NCBI GenBank assembly: GCA_905116865.2
Contig: CAJHNH020002668.1
Span: 324,501 to 388,500, forward strand
DNA from: Candidula unifasciata
Taxonomy: Eukaryota > Mollusca > Gastropoda > Stylommatophora > Geomitridae
Length of the DNA: 64,000 bases
Reading direction: 5' to 3'
Shown: positions 14,001-27,551 of the stretch, piece by piece
How positions within the stretch are numbered: position 1 is the first letter of the stretch
Layout of the letters: each line of letters opens with the position of its first letter
Program-made: the position numbers and the translations under genes
The notes under the pieces: generated by a model
Databases searched by the model: none
What the model was told of the DNA's origin: nothing
What the model saw: the letters and a program-made list of their open reading frames with translations, nothing else

Positions 14001-17000
14001 TTGTGTCCTTACTTGTATGGCTTTGGGGCCTACTCTGTCTTGTAAAATTAGTACTTGATCAATTTCAGAATTGACTCTTATGAAGAACAGTTTGCATGTA
14101 ATCTGTGTGATGTTTTAACCCTTTTGAATGCTAAAAGACAAAATTGGTCATGAACTTGGAATTTTCAGGAAAAATTTGTATAAAAAAATCCTATTACACA
14201 GGTCACTTAATAAATTAAAAAAAATTTTTTTTTTCTACATTTAAATGTTTTTCTAGAAATATCTAAAGATATAATTAATAAACATGAACAGAGTGAAGTA
14301 TCAGATTCCCAGGAGCATTCACAGGGGCCTAAAAAAAACAGTATCTGTTGAGGGACTCATACCATGACTGTACAACCTATATCACTGAGGCTTATGGGAA
14401 AATCAGACATCAGCTTGGCTTTCAGCAACATCTTTGGGTCATAAGGAAATGCCATGAATGCTATGTTTAGTTACTATATTCATATCCTGACCTATTAAAC
14501 ATTGTCTGTGACAAGATTCACAATGGACCAATGGAATGTACACTTTTTGGGAACAGATCATGGTAGGTATAGCCATATATTATGTTTACAGGACACAACC
14601 GGGAGTGACTCGATTGTTCTTTTTGAGGAGACAGGGTTAATGTTTGAATTCTAGGGCAATATCTTTCATGGGATTTCATTTAGCATTACATATTCACTCT
14701 TGTTTGGGGTTTTAATATGCACTTGTCTATGATCTGGCACATTTGAACATGTTTATTTCATGATTACCAGCCACTGCAAGTGGAACTGAGAATCTGCTGC
14801 AGCCTCCTCCTCTAGTCTACAAGAAGTGGTCGTTGGGAGACCAGGAGAAAGTCAGTGATTATGTGTCCTGTGGTAAGCTAAATGTTATTTTGTGTGCTAT
14901 GTCTCTGTACGCCTGTAGGAGCTTCCCTCTCAGACCAGCTGCCAGCCGAAGCTAAGTGTCTGCCCTGCCATAACATGTAATTTTCAGGTTGCATTCCTCT
15001 TCCTAGGATAAGGCTAGTATCCTTCCCAATGCACTCTTTTGCCTGAAGCCATTGGCACAGTGTGGGATGTCAAGTTCATTTACCGATCAGTAGTTCAATA
15101 AATAATTCATGACAATTCTCGCCCAAGTGATGTGATTATCTATACAGATGACTCTGTGTTGAGAGGCAAACGAAATGCATGGTGGTTCAAAGCAAAGGCA
15201 AATAGACATCACTTAGTGTAGCATGGCCTTGCATATGATATCACAACGTTTAGTTTGAGAATGGAGGTGGAGGCAGTCACTGCTGCCTTTCACTGGCTTG
15301 AGAATGAGCTGTACATACATGCTGTGATTGTAACTGACTCACAGAGCATGTTGAGAAAGGTGGAGACATGCATGCTCTGTGCAGAGTGGCAAGCATCACT
15401 TCCGAAGTCCCTGGTAGTTTGGCAAGCATCACTTCAGAGGTCCCTGGTAGTTTGGCAAGCATCACTTCAGAGGTCCCTGGTAGTTTGGCAAGCATCACTT
15501 CAGAGGTCCCTGGTAGTTTGGCAAGCATCACTTCAGAGGTCCCTGGTAGTTTGGCAAGCATCACTTCAGAGGTCCCTGGTAGTTTGGCAAGCATCACTTC
15601 AGAGGTCCCTGGTAGTTTAGCAAGCATCACTTCAGAGGTCCCTGGTAGTGTCCTTTGGATATTTTCTCCAGGTAATGCTGGTGTGTTGGGAAATGAGCAT
15701 GCAGATAGACTGACTGGCTCTGCACCACTCAGTGGTGAATTGATGTATGACAAGCTAGATATTGTTAGGGCCCTTTGGAAGCGAGTGAACAGCGCGAGGC
15801 ACAGATGGATCATTACGGTGTGAGGAATTGCCAGGAGATCTGGCAGATGCTCAACACTCAGGGGAAGGGTGAGACAGATATACAATCAGACAGTTACTGG
15901 TGCCATTTAAATTGAAACTCTTCGCTTGCTGCTGAAGATGGGGACTGAGTGCTTATGGGAGTGTCCTAAGTGCTGTGATGTTGATTCCTAATTCCACACT
16001 CAACATTCAGGTTCATTTACCGATACACAGACTTTATAAAAAATACATATGTATGCTCAGTAATTTTAACAGTATAAAATAATAATATAAAAACAGACAC
16101 ACTCAGTTTAATATAATAATATTAATAATATTAAAGAACTGATATTAAACCTATAACTTCGCCCAGGTGTGGTATGTGCAAACCCATTTGACCAGCTGAA
16201 AGCTGCCTCTCTGCTGGGAGGTTTCAAAGCCACGGTGAAAACATCCCCCCCTGCAATGTCTGTGTTCATGACAACAGGAACCGGGCCGTATGTTGGATTC
16301 TTTTATGCTGTTGAAGTAAGCCAACACTGTACAATAATGTTGTCTTTTAAGATATCAATCTTTTATGATCTTGACTGGTGTGCTTTTCCTTGCAAAATTG
16401 GCATGATATTCTTTAATTTAGATCCCAGTGAGTTTTTAGTGAAAGTTGTAAACATATTAGATCAATTAGACGTAGACAGTCAGTATTTCTTGTTTTGTTT
16501 TTGGGCTTGTTATGAGAAGGAATGGACTCAGGAACTTGGTAACAACATACAACATATGAAGGCAAAACTTTATGCCAAGAGAAACATCGGTGCAAGTTGA
16601 ACTTTACATGTCGCTGAGGGAATTACAAAAGACAGTGAAGTTCATACTAGAGACAACATTGCAGATATAGATAATCTATTTCAAGAGAATGAAAGAAGAA
16701 AAAGAAGACAAGAGGAAGGCAGGCATAAAATGGATGGGATGAGACAAGAGCCTTGACCTGTTCTGTGATTCTGTTGATTGTGTCAGATTTACACTTAGCA
16801 GCATGGCGTATGTTTACTGATGATGTATTTTTACGAACATGAATCTACAGCCACTAGGAAACTGTAGTGTAGTCCTAAAAGGCGACTAATTAGGGGTTTG
16901 CTGAAATCGAATGTGTTGGGCAAAAGGTGCAGATATTGCAACCGAGCTGTGAATAAAACCTAGTGGACCAGTTATTCTTTGAAGTGTTCCGGGGCTCCAT

Positions 17001-20000
17001 TTCGGCAGGGGGGGGGGGGGGGGGGAAGGAATAAACCCCCCCCCCCCCCCCCCCCCCCCAACAACAAGCATGTTGTAAAAAGTGACTGATTAGGGAAGTT
17101 TCTTTCGAAGACGAAGTGCTTAGGGAGACCTCGAAGGGCAGAATGTTAGACGGGCCTGTGTGCCCAATTCTTAACCCTTTAAAAATAAAGTTTGTTTGTT
17201 CGTTCGTTCGTCCTTTCGTTCGTTCGTCCTTTCGTTCGTTCGTCCTTTCGTTCGTTCTTTGAAATGATGTACTTGCAAAACTCACATTCTGAAATAAGAC
17301 CCAAGACCATAAATGCATGAACAACCAGAACTTTATGCTGGAGTTTACAGCCGGTGAATGCTAAGAAAAAAGATATTGACCACATCACTTGTTGAGTGTT
17401 GATTGATCTATAAAAAATGTGGGATAGTCCCACATACCCAATGTACTTCAAGGGTCTTTTCAATTTGTTTAATCTCTCTTTCTCTTCCTCTGTTTTTCTC
17501 TCTCTCTTGCTGCCTCCCCCCTCTCTGTATATTTATTATGTATGCAAATATATTATGTGCTGTTTCTTTAATTTAGAGATTTGACTGGTCTATATGTTTC
17601 ATCTCACAGATAAATCTTACTTTAATTTTAACAAAGTTGTGTATATGTTATTCTGACATCTTTGATTATTGGACATTCAGATCTGTTATTTTGTTCTATG
17701 CACTAAAGCTTTGTTTGATGAGATGATTCAGCTTCTAGGTCAGTTTAAACTAAAAATCCCACTCAGGGTTTGAACCAGATAAAAATGCTAGTTGTGGCAC
17801 TCTTGAACCTCATGAAGTCTCAGTGCAGATTTATTATTTATTTTCTCTGCAGGGTTTTACACAGCCGATTCTGTCCGAGGTGGCTATAGCCATGGCCAAT
17901 AAAATCAAGTCTGCATTGATCACAGCTGCCAGGTAATATTTGATATATATGTATTTTATATATAAGCAGATTTACAAAGAGAGTTTAGAACAGAAAACTC
18001 GTGATTAAAATAGAAATGTTTGTCTATCAGGCCTGTGTTCTCAGCACTCTTCTGTATGACAGTAAAACTTGGTCTCAGCTGTTTCACACCAGGAGAAACG
18101 GCTTTCACGTGTGATGCCTAAAAAGAATGCTTGGCATTAAGTGGCAAGACAAGATCACAAACACTGAGGTACTGGAAAGAGAAGGTATTAAACAGTTTAA
18201 AAAAAAATAATACTCAGTCTAATAAGGCTCAGGTGGCTGGGTCATACCAGGAGAAAGGAGGAGGGTAGAGTCCCTAAGGTCATCCTCTGTAGTGAATTAC
18301 AGATAGGTAGAAGATGACGAGGCCGACCTTTGCTACAGTATAAAGATATGTGCAAGAGGAACATGAATTATACAGGTATTAAGTTGGATTCACGTGAACA
18401 AAATGCCATGGACTGTGTTGTGTGGAAAAAGTCAAATCAGGAATGGAATGATTGCAGAAAGGATGACAGCTGAGGGTCTGAGAAAAATCACACTAATTAC
18501 AAATGATAGAAACAACCGTACTGAAATCCCATGCTATAATTGTGGAAGACTTCTATACGCTGTCGGATCTTGCTAGTCACACTAACCATCACCATGGGCT
18601 GTGAGTCCTATGTCTCCTTATTGCACAGTATAACTCTGTTGTCTGTTGGAAAGATGGACAGGTGCCAATAACAAAACTATAGATATTTATAAATGTATAT
18701 CTATTTATATATATATATTTTTTTTTATGTCTCTGGCTTATAGGTTTTGAACATAGTTATCTAAATCAGGACTTCCATTTTCAAAATGGCGGACAGCAGC
18801 TGTGTTTATTTTCGCTGGCTGTCAATTCTCTCGGATTATTCTGTTCCATAATCATGGACTGTTATTTTATGCGCATTTCCAACTAAGGATACTATGTGTT
18901 TTTCGTGGGAACAGCGTGTATTGTGGTTGTGCTGTGTCGGGGCGGAATAATGACCGATAGTTTTGGCAGCCTCGGCCATGCTGCCCTCGCAATGTTTTGA
19001 TCGCGGCGGTCCACTCGGGAAGACAGAATCTCGTCAGCAGGGGCCTGCAACTGTCTAGAGAGCAAACTCGATAAAAGCTGTCCCTAGAAACCGAATGTGT
19101 CAACCATATATTTGGTGGGGAGGAATCGACACATACGGTTAACTCAATGACCATGGCCATCTAAATCTGACATACCCAGTTCAATTCAGCTGTAGGCAGC
19201 TTGTGAGCAGACTGCTTTGCATTGATTTCAACAGTGTTATGAGCATTGACTATTAAGAGTACAGTTGTAAACCACTGAATATAAAATTGCCTGGTAAAGC
19301 CACGGTCAGCCAATCCTGGGGGTGGCTTATGATGTCCGGTAAAAGATATTTATTTTAAAAAAAACAGCCAGTCAGGTGATTCAGTTGACATTATCATTGC
19401 ATTTCTGACTCACACAAAAGTCCATGAGTCTAGATCATCTTAATAGTAAATTCATCATTGTACTGTGATTAGTCAGCTCTGTGGCTAATTTGATGTGAAC
19501 GCTTCGTAATGCCGGGGTGCCAGGTTCGATCCCAGCTGCGGGCCATGCGCCTTGCGTTGTTTTCGACAGTGGTATCAGGGGGCAGACCGTCCAGAAAGCA
19601 ATGGCAAACTACTGGACGTAAATTTGCCTAGAGAAACCACACAACAGCCAGGGGCTGCTGGGGTTGGTTCTGCAACGTCCTGTAAAGGATGCGCAACTAA
19701 CCTAACCTAACTGTGATTAACTTGCAGGGTAATGAGCGGGTTGATAGATTAGCAGCTGCTACTCCTGTGGGCATCAAACTGTTGTATGATAAAGGGGATG
19801 TGGTGAAGGCTGTCTGGAAATCAAGGAGAAAGGGCAACAGAGTATCCATATAGGAGAGACTGATTCAGCTAGGAGAGAGCAGAATGTTTGGACAAATTAA
19901 TATACAAGGGAAAGGACAGCAGACTTTAATCAGCTAACAATATGGGCGGTTTGTTGGCTACTGATGAAGGGGACAGAGCACATGTGAGACTGTCCATCCT

Positions 20001-23000
20001 GCACTGATGTCAGTTCTTCATTTATTCATGCTGTGATTAACTGTGCATGTTGACAAGCTCCTGGTCTGCCTCTGTTTTCTGGCAGTATTGGCACCTTTCT
20101 GTTTTTTCAGATGATAATGTTCATTATGCAACAGTAAAACATGAGAATCACAACCCATAGCAAAACCAGTTAAGGCCGGATGGGAAGTTCTTCCTCTTCG
20201 TAGCAAAACAGTCTGGGCAGTATAGTAGAGACCATTGGTTGTCCATGCAGCAGGATCCCTCTCTCTGCCTGCTTTGTTGACTGCAGAGGAAAGTCAGGCC
20301 AGTAAGTCTGAAACTCAGAAGCTGCCAGATCAGAAGAGCGGTGCTATGAATGTCCACCTGCCAGAGCTTCCCTTGTAGACCTGCTAGCAGCAGAGACTGT
20401 GAGCCTGCTTTCCACTGCCATAACATTTAAGTTTTCAGGCATTTCCTCATCCTAGGATAAACAAGCACTATATTCAGAGAGAATGTGTGTGCAAATAATC
20501 ATTTCTACACATTAACCAGATCTTTAACACAAGTTTACCTTATTTTAAGCCCGGCTCTCTAGCCTAGTTGGCTAAACCGGATTGCGCGGAGACCGAGTGA
20601 CGAACTCCTTGTGGTCCAGGTTCAATCCCGGGGGTAGGCAGGAAAGCCACATTTTTCCCGGATTTACGGTATTTATAATGGAATCAAGGCTGAAAGGTTG
20701 CGATATCCATAATAACGATCCTAAGGGTTTACTCATGGCTTCTGGATACTAAAACAAACTAACAAACAAACCTTATTTTAAATTTTGCACATTTCAGTCT
20801 AATCAAGCAGTTGTTGTGTATTTTATTGTTTACATCTTAATGAACATTCTTTTGGTTCTGTTTTTATTTTTTTTGCAGTGGGTGGTTAGGGTTTGGAGCA
20901 AAAGGCAAAGAGGAAAAGGAAAAACTTCCCAAAATCGAGCCTGCAGTTCTTTTACCATTGAGGTAATTTGACATCATCAGTGGTTTGACTTCATCAGTGG
21001 TTTGACTTCATCAGTGGTTTGACTTCATCAGTGGTTTGCCATCATCAGTGGTTTGACATTATCAGTGGTTTGACATCATCAATGGTTTGACATCATCAGC
21101 GGTTTGACATTATTGGCGGTTTGATTTTATCGGTGGTTTGATGTCATCAGTGGTTTGACATTATCAGTGGTTTGACATCATCAGTGGTTTGACATCATCA
21201 GTGGTTTTGTCATCACCAGTGGTTTGCCATCATCAGTGGTTTGACAGCATCAAAGGTTTGCCATTATCAGCGGTTTGACATTATCAGCGGTGTGACGTTA
21301 TCGGTGGTTTTGACCTCGCCAGTGGTTTGACATTGTCAGTGGTTTGACATTATCAGTAGTTTGACATCAACAGTGGTTTGACAATAACAGTGGTTTGACA
21401 TCAGTGGTTTGACATTATCAGTGTTTTGCCATTATCAGTGGTTTTTAGAGAAGTATATATAATAGCATTCTCCTTCACTATCATTCATATTCTTGTAGCA
21501 TCATCTATTTGTGTTATAAATTGTTGTTCTGTTTCAGCATTTGAAACATGCTGAATACAAAAACCATCTTCATCATCAGTTTTACTTCTACCATTAAGCT
21601 TAGTGGAGAGGAACAGTTTGTGACCCATTGCTTGCAGGGCAGCAATGGCTAGAGCCTCTCCATGTCGATGTAGAGGCTCTGTAATGCCATCAGTCCATCT
21701 TCTTCTAGGGCGGCCTCTTGGTTTCACTTCAGATTTTCATGTGTAGCGCCTGTGTTGGAAGTTGTTCTGACTGCATTCTTACTAAATGACCAAACCATTC
21801 TATCTTCTGTTTCTCACTAAATTTGCTGTATGGTTTAAAATTAGTTGCGTATAGTTTACAGGATCAAATTCAGCCTTTTTTTGTGTGTGTGTGGCTGTTT
21901 GCAATTTTAGTAGACAATGTTAAGTTCATTAGTTTGCCACTGCTTTCTGAATGGTAGGCACCTCATGCTATTGTCAAAATGAGCACGGAGCATTCTGTTG
22001 CCAGATTTCTTGCAGCTGGAATTGAACTAGATATTTAGGAATTATGAAGCACGTTAGCAGCATCTCAGTCACTGATTTTTATCGTGGACTTCTCGTAATT
22101 TCCCCTGGTCTTCTGGTAGTAAGACTGGATGCCCATGTGTATTGTTGCGCACATAAAAAATACCTTGGCAGTTGGAAATCAAAAAAGAGTAGCCTAAGGG
22201 TGCTGTCCGGGCACAATTTTGAGTTAAAAATCTACCCAAAGTATTTCAGGATCCTCGCCGGGGCAATGGAGTTCATGCACTGCACTGGGAGCTTCAGACT
22301 CAGGCTTAAGTTAGAACTTATGGGTTACACCCATGTACCATGATGTTGATCCGTTGAATAAACTTAAACTCATCAGATATTGTTTGCCAGACGGTTGTTT
22401 AGTTTTATGTACTCATCAGATGTGGTTTTATTTACTTTTGTCTACTCATCAGATATGGTTTTATTTACTTTTCTCTACTCATCAGATATGGTTTTATTTA
22501 CTTTTCTCTACTCATCAGATATGGTTTTATTTACTTTTCTCTACTCATCAGATATGGTTTTATTTACTTTTCTCTACTCATCAGATATGGTTTTATTTAC
22601 TTTTCTCTACTCATCAGATATGGTTTTATTTACTTTTCTCTACTCATCAGATATGGTTTCATTTACTTTTCTCTACTCATCAGATATGCTTTTATTTACT
22701 TTTCTCTACTCATCAGATATGGTTTTATTTACTTTTCTCTACTCATCAGATATGGTTTTATTTACTTTTCTCTACTCATCAGATATGGTTTTTATTTACT
22801 TTTCTCTACTCATCAGATATGGTTTTATTTACTTTTCTCTACTCATCAGATATGGTTTTATTTACTTTTCTCTACTCATCAGATATGGTTTTATTTACTT
22901 TTCTCTACTCATCAGATATGGTTTTATTTACTTTTCTCTACTCATCAGATATGGTTTTATTTACTTTTCTCTACTCATCAGATATGGTTTTATTTACTTT

Positions 23001-26000
23001 TCTCTACTCATCAGATATGGTTTTATTTACTTTTCTCTACTCATCAGATATGGTTTTATTTACTTTTCTCTACTCATCAGATATGGTTTTATTTACTTTT
23101 TTCTACTCATCAGATATGGTTTTATTTACTTTTCTCTACTCATCAGATATGGTTTTATTTACTTTTCTCTACTCATCAGATATGGTTTTATTTACTTTTC
23201 TCTACTCATCAGATATGGTTTTATTTACTTTTCTTTACTCATCAGATATGGTTTGCCAGACAAGCGGAGATCTGGGGAGGTGATTATGCTGTCATCATGC
23301 AACAACTATGCAGCCACAACGGACAGTTTTGGTCGTGTCATCCTCATTGATGTGCAGAGAGGAATAGCTGTGCGAATGTGGAAAGGTCTGACCCTTTTCA
23401 TTAGTTTTAATAATTATTTTCTGGTTACTCAGGAGGTTCAGTAACTTAGAGGTGAGTTACTGTTTGCATTCACCGGCTGTAAACCCCGGCAGAAAGACCT
23501 GGTTGTTGATCCATTTCTGGACTTTGACTTTGTTCCAGGACCTGAGTTTTGTGTGTGCATCCGTTTTACAGCTCTTGCTTATTTGTATGCAAACTGTTGG
23601 TTCTTTACCTCTCAGACAGATGCACTCTGACTTTAAAGAAAGATCCCAGTTAGTCAGCTCTTACGACCCCAGTGGATGGTTTATTCAAAGAAGAGAATTC
23701 TTGCGGTTTTCTGATAATGGTACAAGAGTCGCACCAAGAGATTGGGGTCTGACCCTATAATATTCCAAAATGCAGCAGTGAGTACAGCCAATTTTCTTCA
23801 CGAAAATGGCACATGCTTTAATTTAATCAGGTTAATCGCACTGAATTCTGGCGCGGAGTTACCTGATCCAGCCATTCTACTGTACCTTTTCCTCCCACCC
23901 AGCAATTTAAGACAGGTGGGTATAAACATGAGATGCTGTTCATCCATCGCAAGTAATGATGACCACTGTGTCTGTCATCCATCATGAGACTGCAGTTGAC
24001 TGTCTGGGAGTGAGTGAAATATGGGATGCAGAAGTGGCTGAACCAGGACCAGGGTTTCATCTGTGCCTCTCCACTGTCATCCTGTCCTGCATTATCGATA
24101 ACATGCATTGGTGGTCGAATGTAAGATGGCCTGCGTGTCCAATTTGTAACCCTTTGAAAATAGAGTTTGATTGTTCGTTCATTTGTTTGTTCCTAGAAAC
24201 AGGTTCCCAACTGGGATGTGTACTTAGTCCACATATTCGCAAAATTATGCAGGGTAATGGTATCTAAGACCATGACTGTTATTTTCCTTCAGCAGAGAGG
24301 TATAGCGATTCATGGATGTTAGTCAGACTGCAGTCTTTTTTACTGGTTGTTTCAGTTAGACCCTGTGTGGGTTCTGAGATCCCATTTTAGAACCCCCTCT
24401 CAACTGTAAACTGGTAAATACTGGCTGTTTTGACAGTGACAGAAATCTGTGTTGTCTTCTTGTGGTATTTTGAAAATTCTGATCAGAATATTGATTGCCA
24501 TTTGTTGATCCTGTTGATGTAGGTTACAGAGATGCTCAGCTGGGCTGGCTGGAGGTTAAGGAGGAGAATGTGGAACCAGGGAGAAACAGTGACCACTACA
24601 GGATTGCCCAGTTCCTCATTATATATGCTCCCAGGAGAGGCATTCTCGAGGTAACTATCCTCGTCATATTGTTGATGATATTGATAATGTTGACTATTAC
24701 TTGATGTGTGAATGAAATGATGTATGAAAGGAGGGAGAATAGAGGGGTAGAATAGTAAATGGTCTTGAGTGCCTTATTTGTAACCCTTTAAAAAAAAATG
24801 GTTTCGCTCGTGTTCAACGAAAAAATTGTTTCATCATATATGCTCCCAGGAGAGGCATTCTCGAGGTAACTATCCTCCTCATGTTGTTGATGCTATTGAT
24901 AATGTTTACTATTACTTGATTTATGAATGAAATGTATGAAAGGAGGGAGAATAGAAGGGTAGAATGCTAGATGGGTTTGAGTGCCTAATTTTAAGTTTGT
25001 TCGTTCGTGTTCAGCAATAAAACTTACACTTTTTTCACACTTTCTCTTCTACCATTGATTAGATCGACCCACAAGCTGTGCCATCATTCTTCATCATCAT
25101 CATCCTACTGGGCCATTTGTATGTTACTTAGGGCTAGTTCTGTTCCTCCATCCTGTAATATTTGTGCAACCTTTTTGATATCATGGATTGAGTTCAGCAC
25201 CTTTACGCCATCTTTAGGTGGAAATTTTTGGCGGTATTTTGAATAGCTTTGTTTTTTTTCTTCAACATTCTAGTTTCTGTTGGAGGTTTTTCCGTCCATG
25301 TGTGAATGTTTTATGTCATTCAAGTGCAGTTTTCTTGTCTTCTCTATTGTTTTCCATTGAAGCTGCATATTTTTTTTACATTGTTAAGAGATTTATATGT
25401 AACGACAGTTAAATGTATTTGCAAATAAATGAATAAGAAAATGGATTCCTCTTCTTCTTCTTAATGTCCACGTCTGTAAACTGCAGTGGAAAGTTCTGAT
25501 TGTTTCCCCCACTTCTGGAATTTGGTCTTGTTCCAGGACTCGTCTTTTGTGTGCACATTCTTTTTTTTTTCTTTTTTTTTTTTAACAGATCTAGCTTTTC
25601 ATGCGGTCTGTTGTTTCCTCGCCTCTCAGGCAGATGCACTCTGACTTCAGAGGAAACAGCCTTATTAATCGGTTTATGGCATGCTTTTATCGGGCCAATG
25701 AAATAGAAAGGAGAAATTGGAAACGAGCCCAGTGTGATGTATAAATGACACAACAGAATTATGATTTTTTGTTTATATATGCATCTCAGTATTATGTTTT
25801 AGTCAAAGTCAGCCTCTGTGGCTTAGCTGTTGCAGATGCTTTTGTACTTCCTAGGGTGCCAGGTTCGATCCTAGCTGCTGGCAGTTTGGCAGCAGACTGC
25901 TATGCTTTTGTTTTGACAGTGGTATCAAGAGCTGACCATTCAGAAGCAGTGGAAAACTACTGAACGTAAAATTTGATAGCGAACTCGCAGAAAACGAAAA

Positions 26001-27461
26001 AATGCCTAGGTTGGTTCTGCACCGTCCTGTGCAGGATACATAACTAGCGTAGACCAAGTTAAATTCATGATTGTGATTCTTGTGTAGGTGTGGTTGTCCG
26101 CTCATGGTCCCAGAGTTGCCGCTTTCAACGTGAGCAAGTATTGCCGTCTGCTGTGTCCATGTTATGGCATGATGGGCTTGAACAATGTGACGTGCCGGGG
26201 GACTAAGTCACGAGCTTTTCAGTGTGCGCTTATTGATCCAGATGGTGTCATTAAAACAGTTGACATCCCATTTCATCTAGCACTAAGGTAGAAATATAAC
26301 TTTATATATATTGACATATTGTTTCATCTAGCACTGAGGTACAGATATAATTAGATCAACACATCATTCCATCTAGCACTGAGGTATAAATATAATTAGA
26401 TCAACACATCATTCCATCTAGCACTGAGGTATAAATATAATTAGATCAACACATCATTCCATCTAGCACTGAGGTACAGATATAATTAGATCAACACATC
26501 ATTCCATCTAGCACTGAGGTATAAATATAATTAGATCAATACATCATTCCATCTAGCACTGAGGTATAAATATAATTAGATCAACACATCATTCCATCTA
26601 GCACTGAGGTATAAATATAATTAGATCAACACATCATTTCATCTAGCACTGAGGAATACATGTAATTAGATCAACACATCATACGGGGCCCCTTTGTGTG
26701 GGTGGGGTAAAGACCCAGTGCCCCCCCTCCCCAACCAAATATATCGTGAAAGTCGACTAATATGGTGCTTTCTTCAAAGTCTGAGTGCATATGCTTAAGA
26801 GGCTAGGAACCAACAGTCTATTCACAAATGTGCCAGATCTGCAAAATGGATGGTCACGCAAAACTCAAATTCTGGAACAGGACTATAAAGTCCAGAAGTG
26901 GACAAACATCCAGGACTTTCTGCTGGAGTTAACAACTGGTGAATGTGAAGAAATATATCTGCTCACATGTTTTAAAATACTTGTGGAAATTTCTGTGGAT
27001 GGGGAGAAGTGTTCTCTTATTTATTTGTAGGGAAGTACCTGCATGTCATTACTATCTCTTTATCTGGTTTCTGTCCCTCATTGAGAATTTCACATATTAA
27101 AGTAAAACTAGTCTTTTGCTCACTGCAGCATCCTCCATGCCTCCCCATATTGATTGTCTCAGCCTCTTATTTTCTTTTTGCGTCATGCTAAATTTTTGTG
27201 TTGCCCTGTCAATTCCAGAGGAAAAACTTTCTAGCTGTACTATAACAGAACTGCCCCCTACAGCAAAACCTGCCAGTGGGAAGAGGCAACTAAGACAAAC
27301 TTTGGGGCAACCCTTTGAAGATTTGCTATCGACACAACTGATAACTTGAACATATGAAACTGATTGCAAAGAGAAAGAATGCTCCTAACATTTTCTCAGC
27401 GTCTATTTTTGTAGTGCCAGCATCTTTTTCTCATCACCAGGTTCACACACAAATCTATCTA

Positions 27462-27551
<90 letters not shown>

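Noticed and set aside
15255..15885. Repeat proteins of 121, 151 and 202 codons on both strands
   Set aside because: They arise from the 33-bp array in a dead retroelement. Only the RNase H reading has family support.
18780..19160. Promoter-like CpG-richer block within intron 9
   Set aside because: GC content rises, but no initiator, exon or conserved motif was found and the gene continues on both sides; it could equally be a GC-rich repeat.
22333..23444. Open frames of 316 and 354 codons with a repeated [11 protein letters not shown] / [11 protein letters not shown] motif
   Set aside because: They are readings of the 33-bp splice-acceptor array. A unit divisible by three stays open without selection. 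Only the final part (23246-23385) is a real exon.
24831..24866. A duplicated, alternative exon 12
   Set aside because: Only the last ~30 bases and the donor are duplicated. There is no acceptor or upstream exon part, so it cannot replace exon 12.
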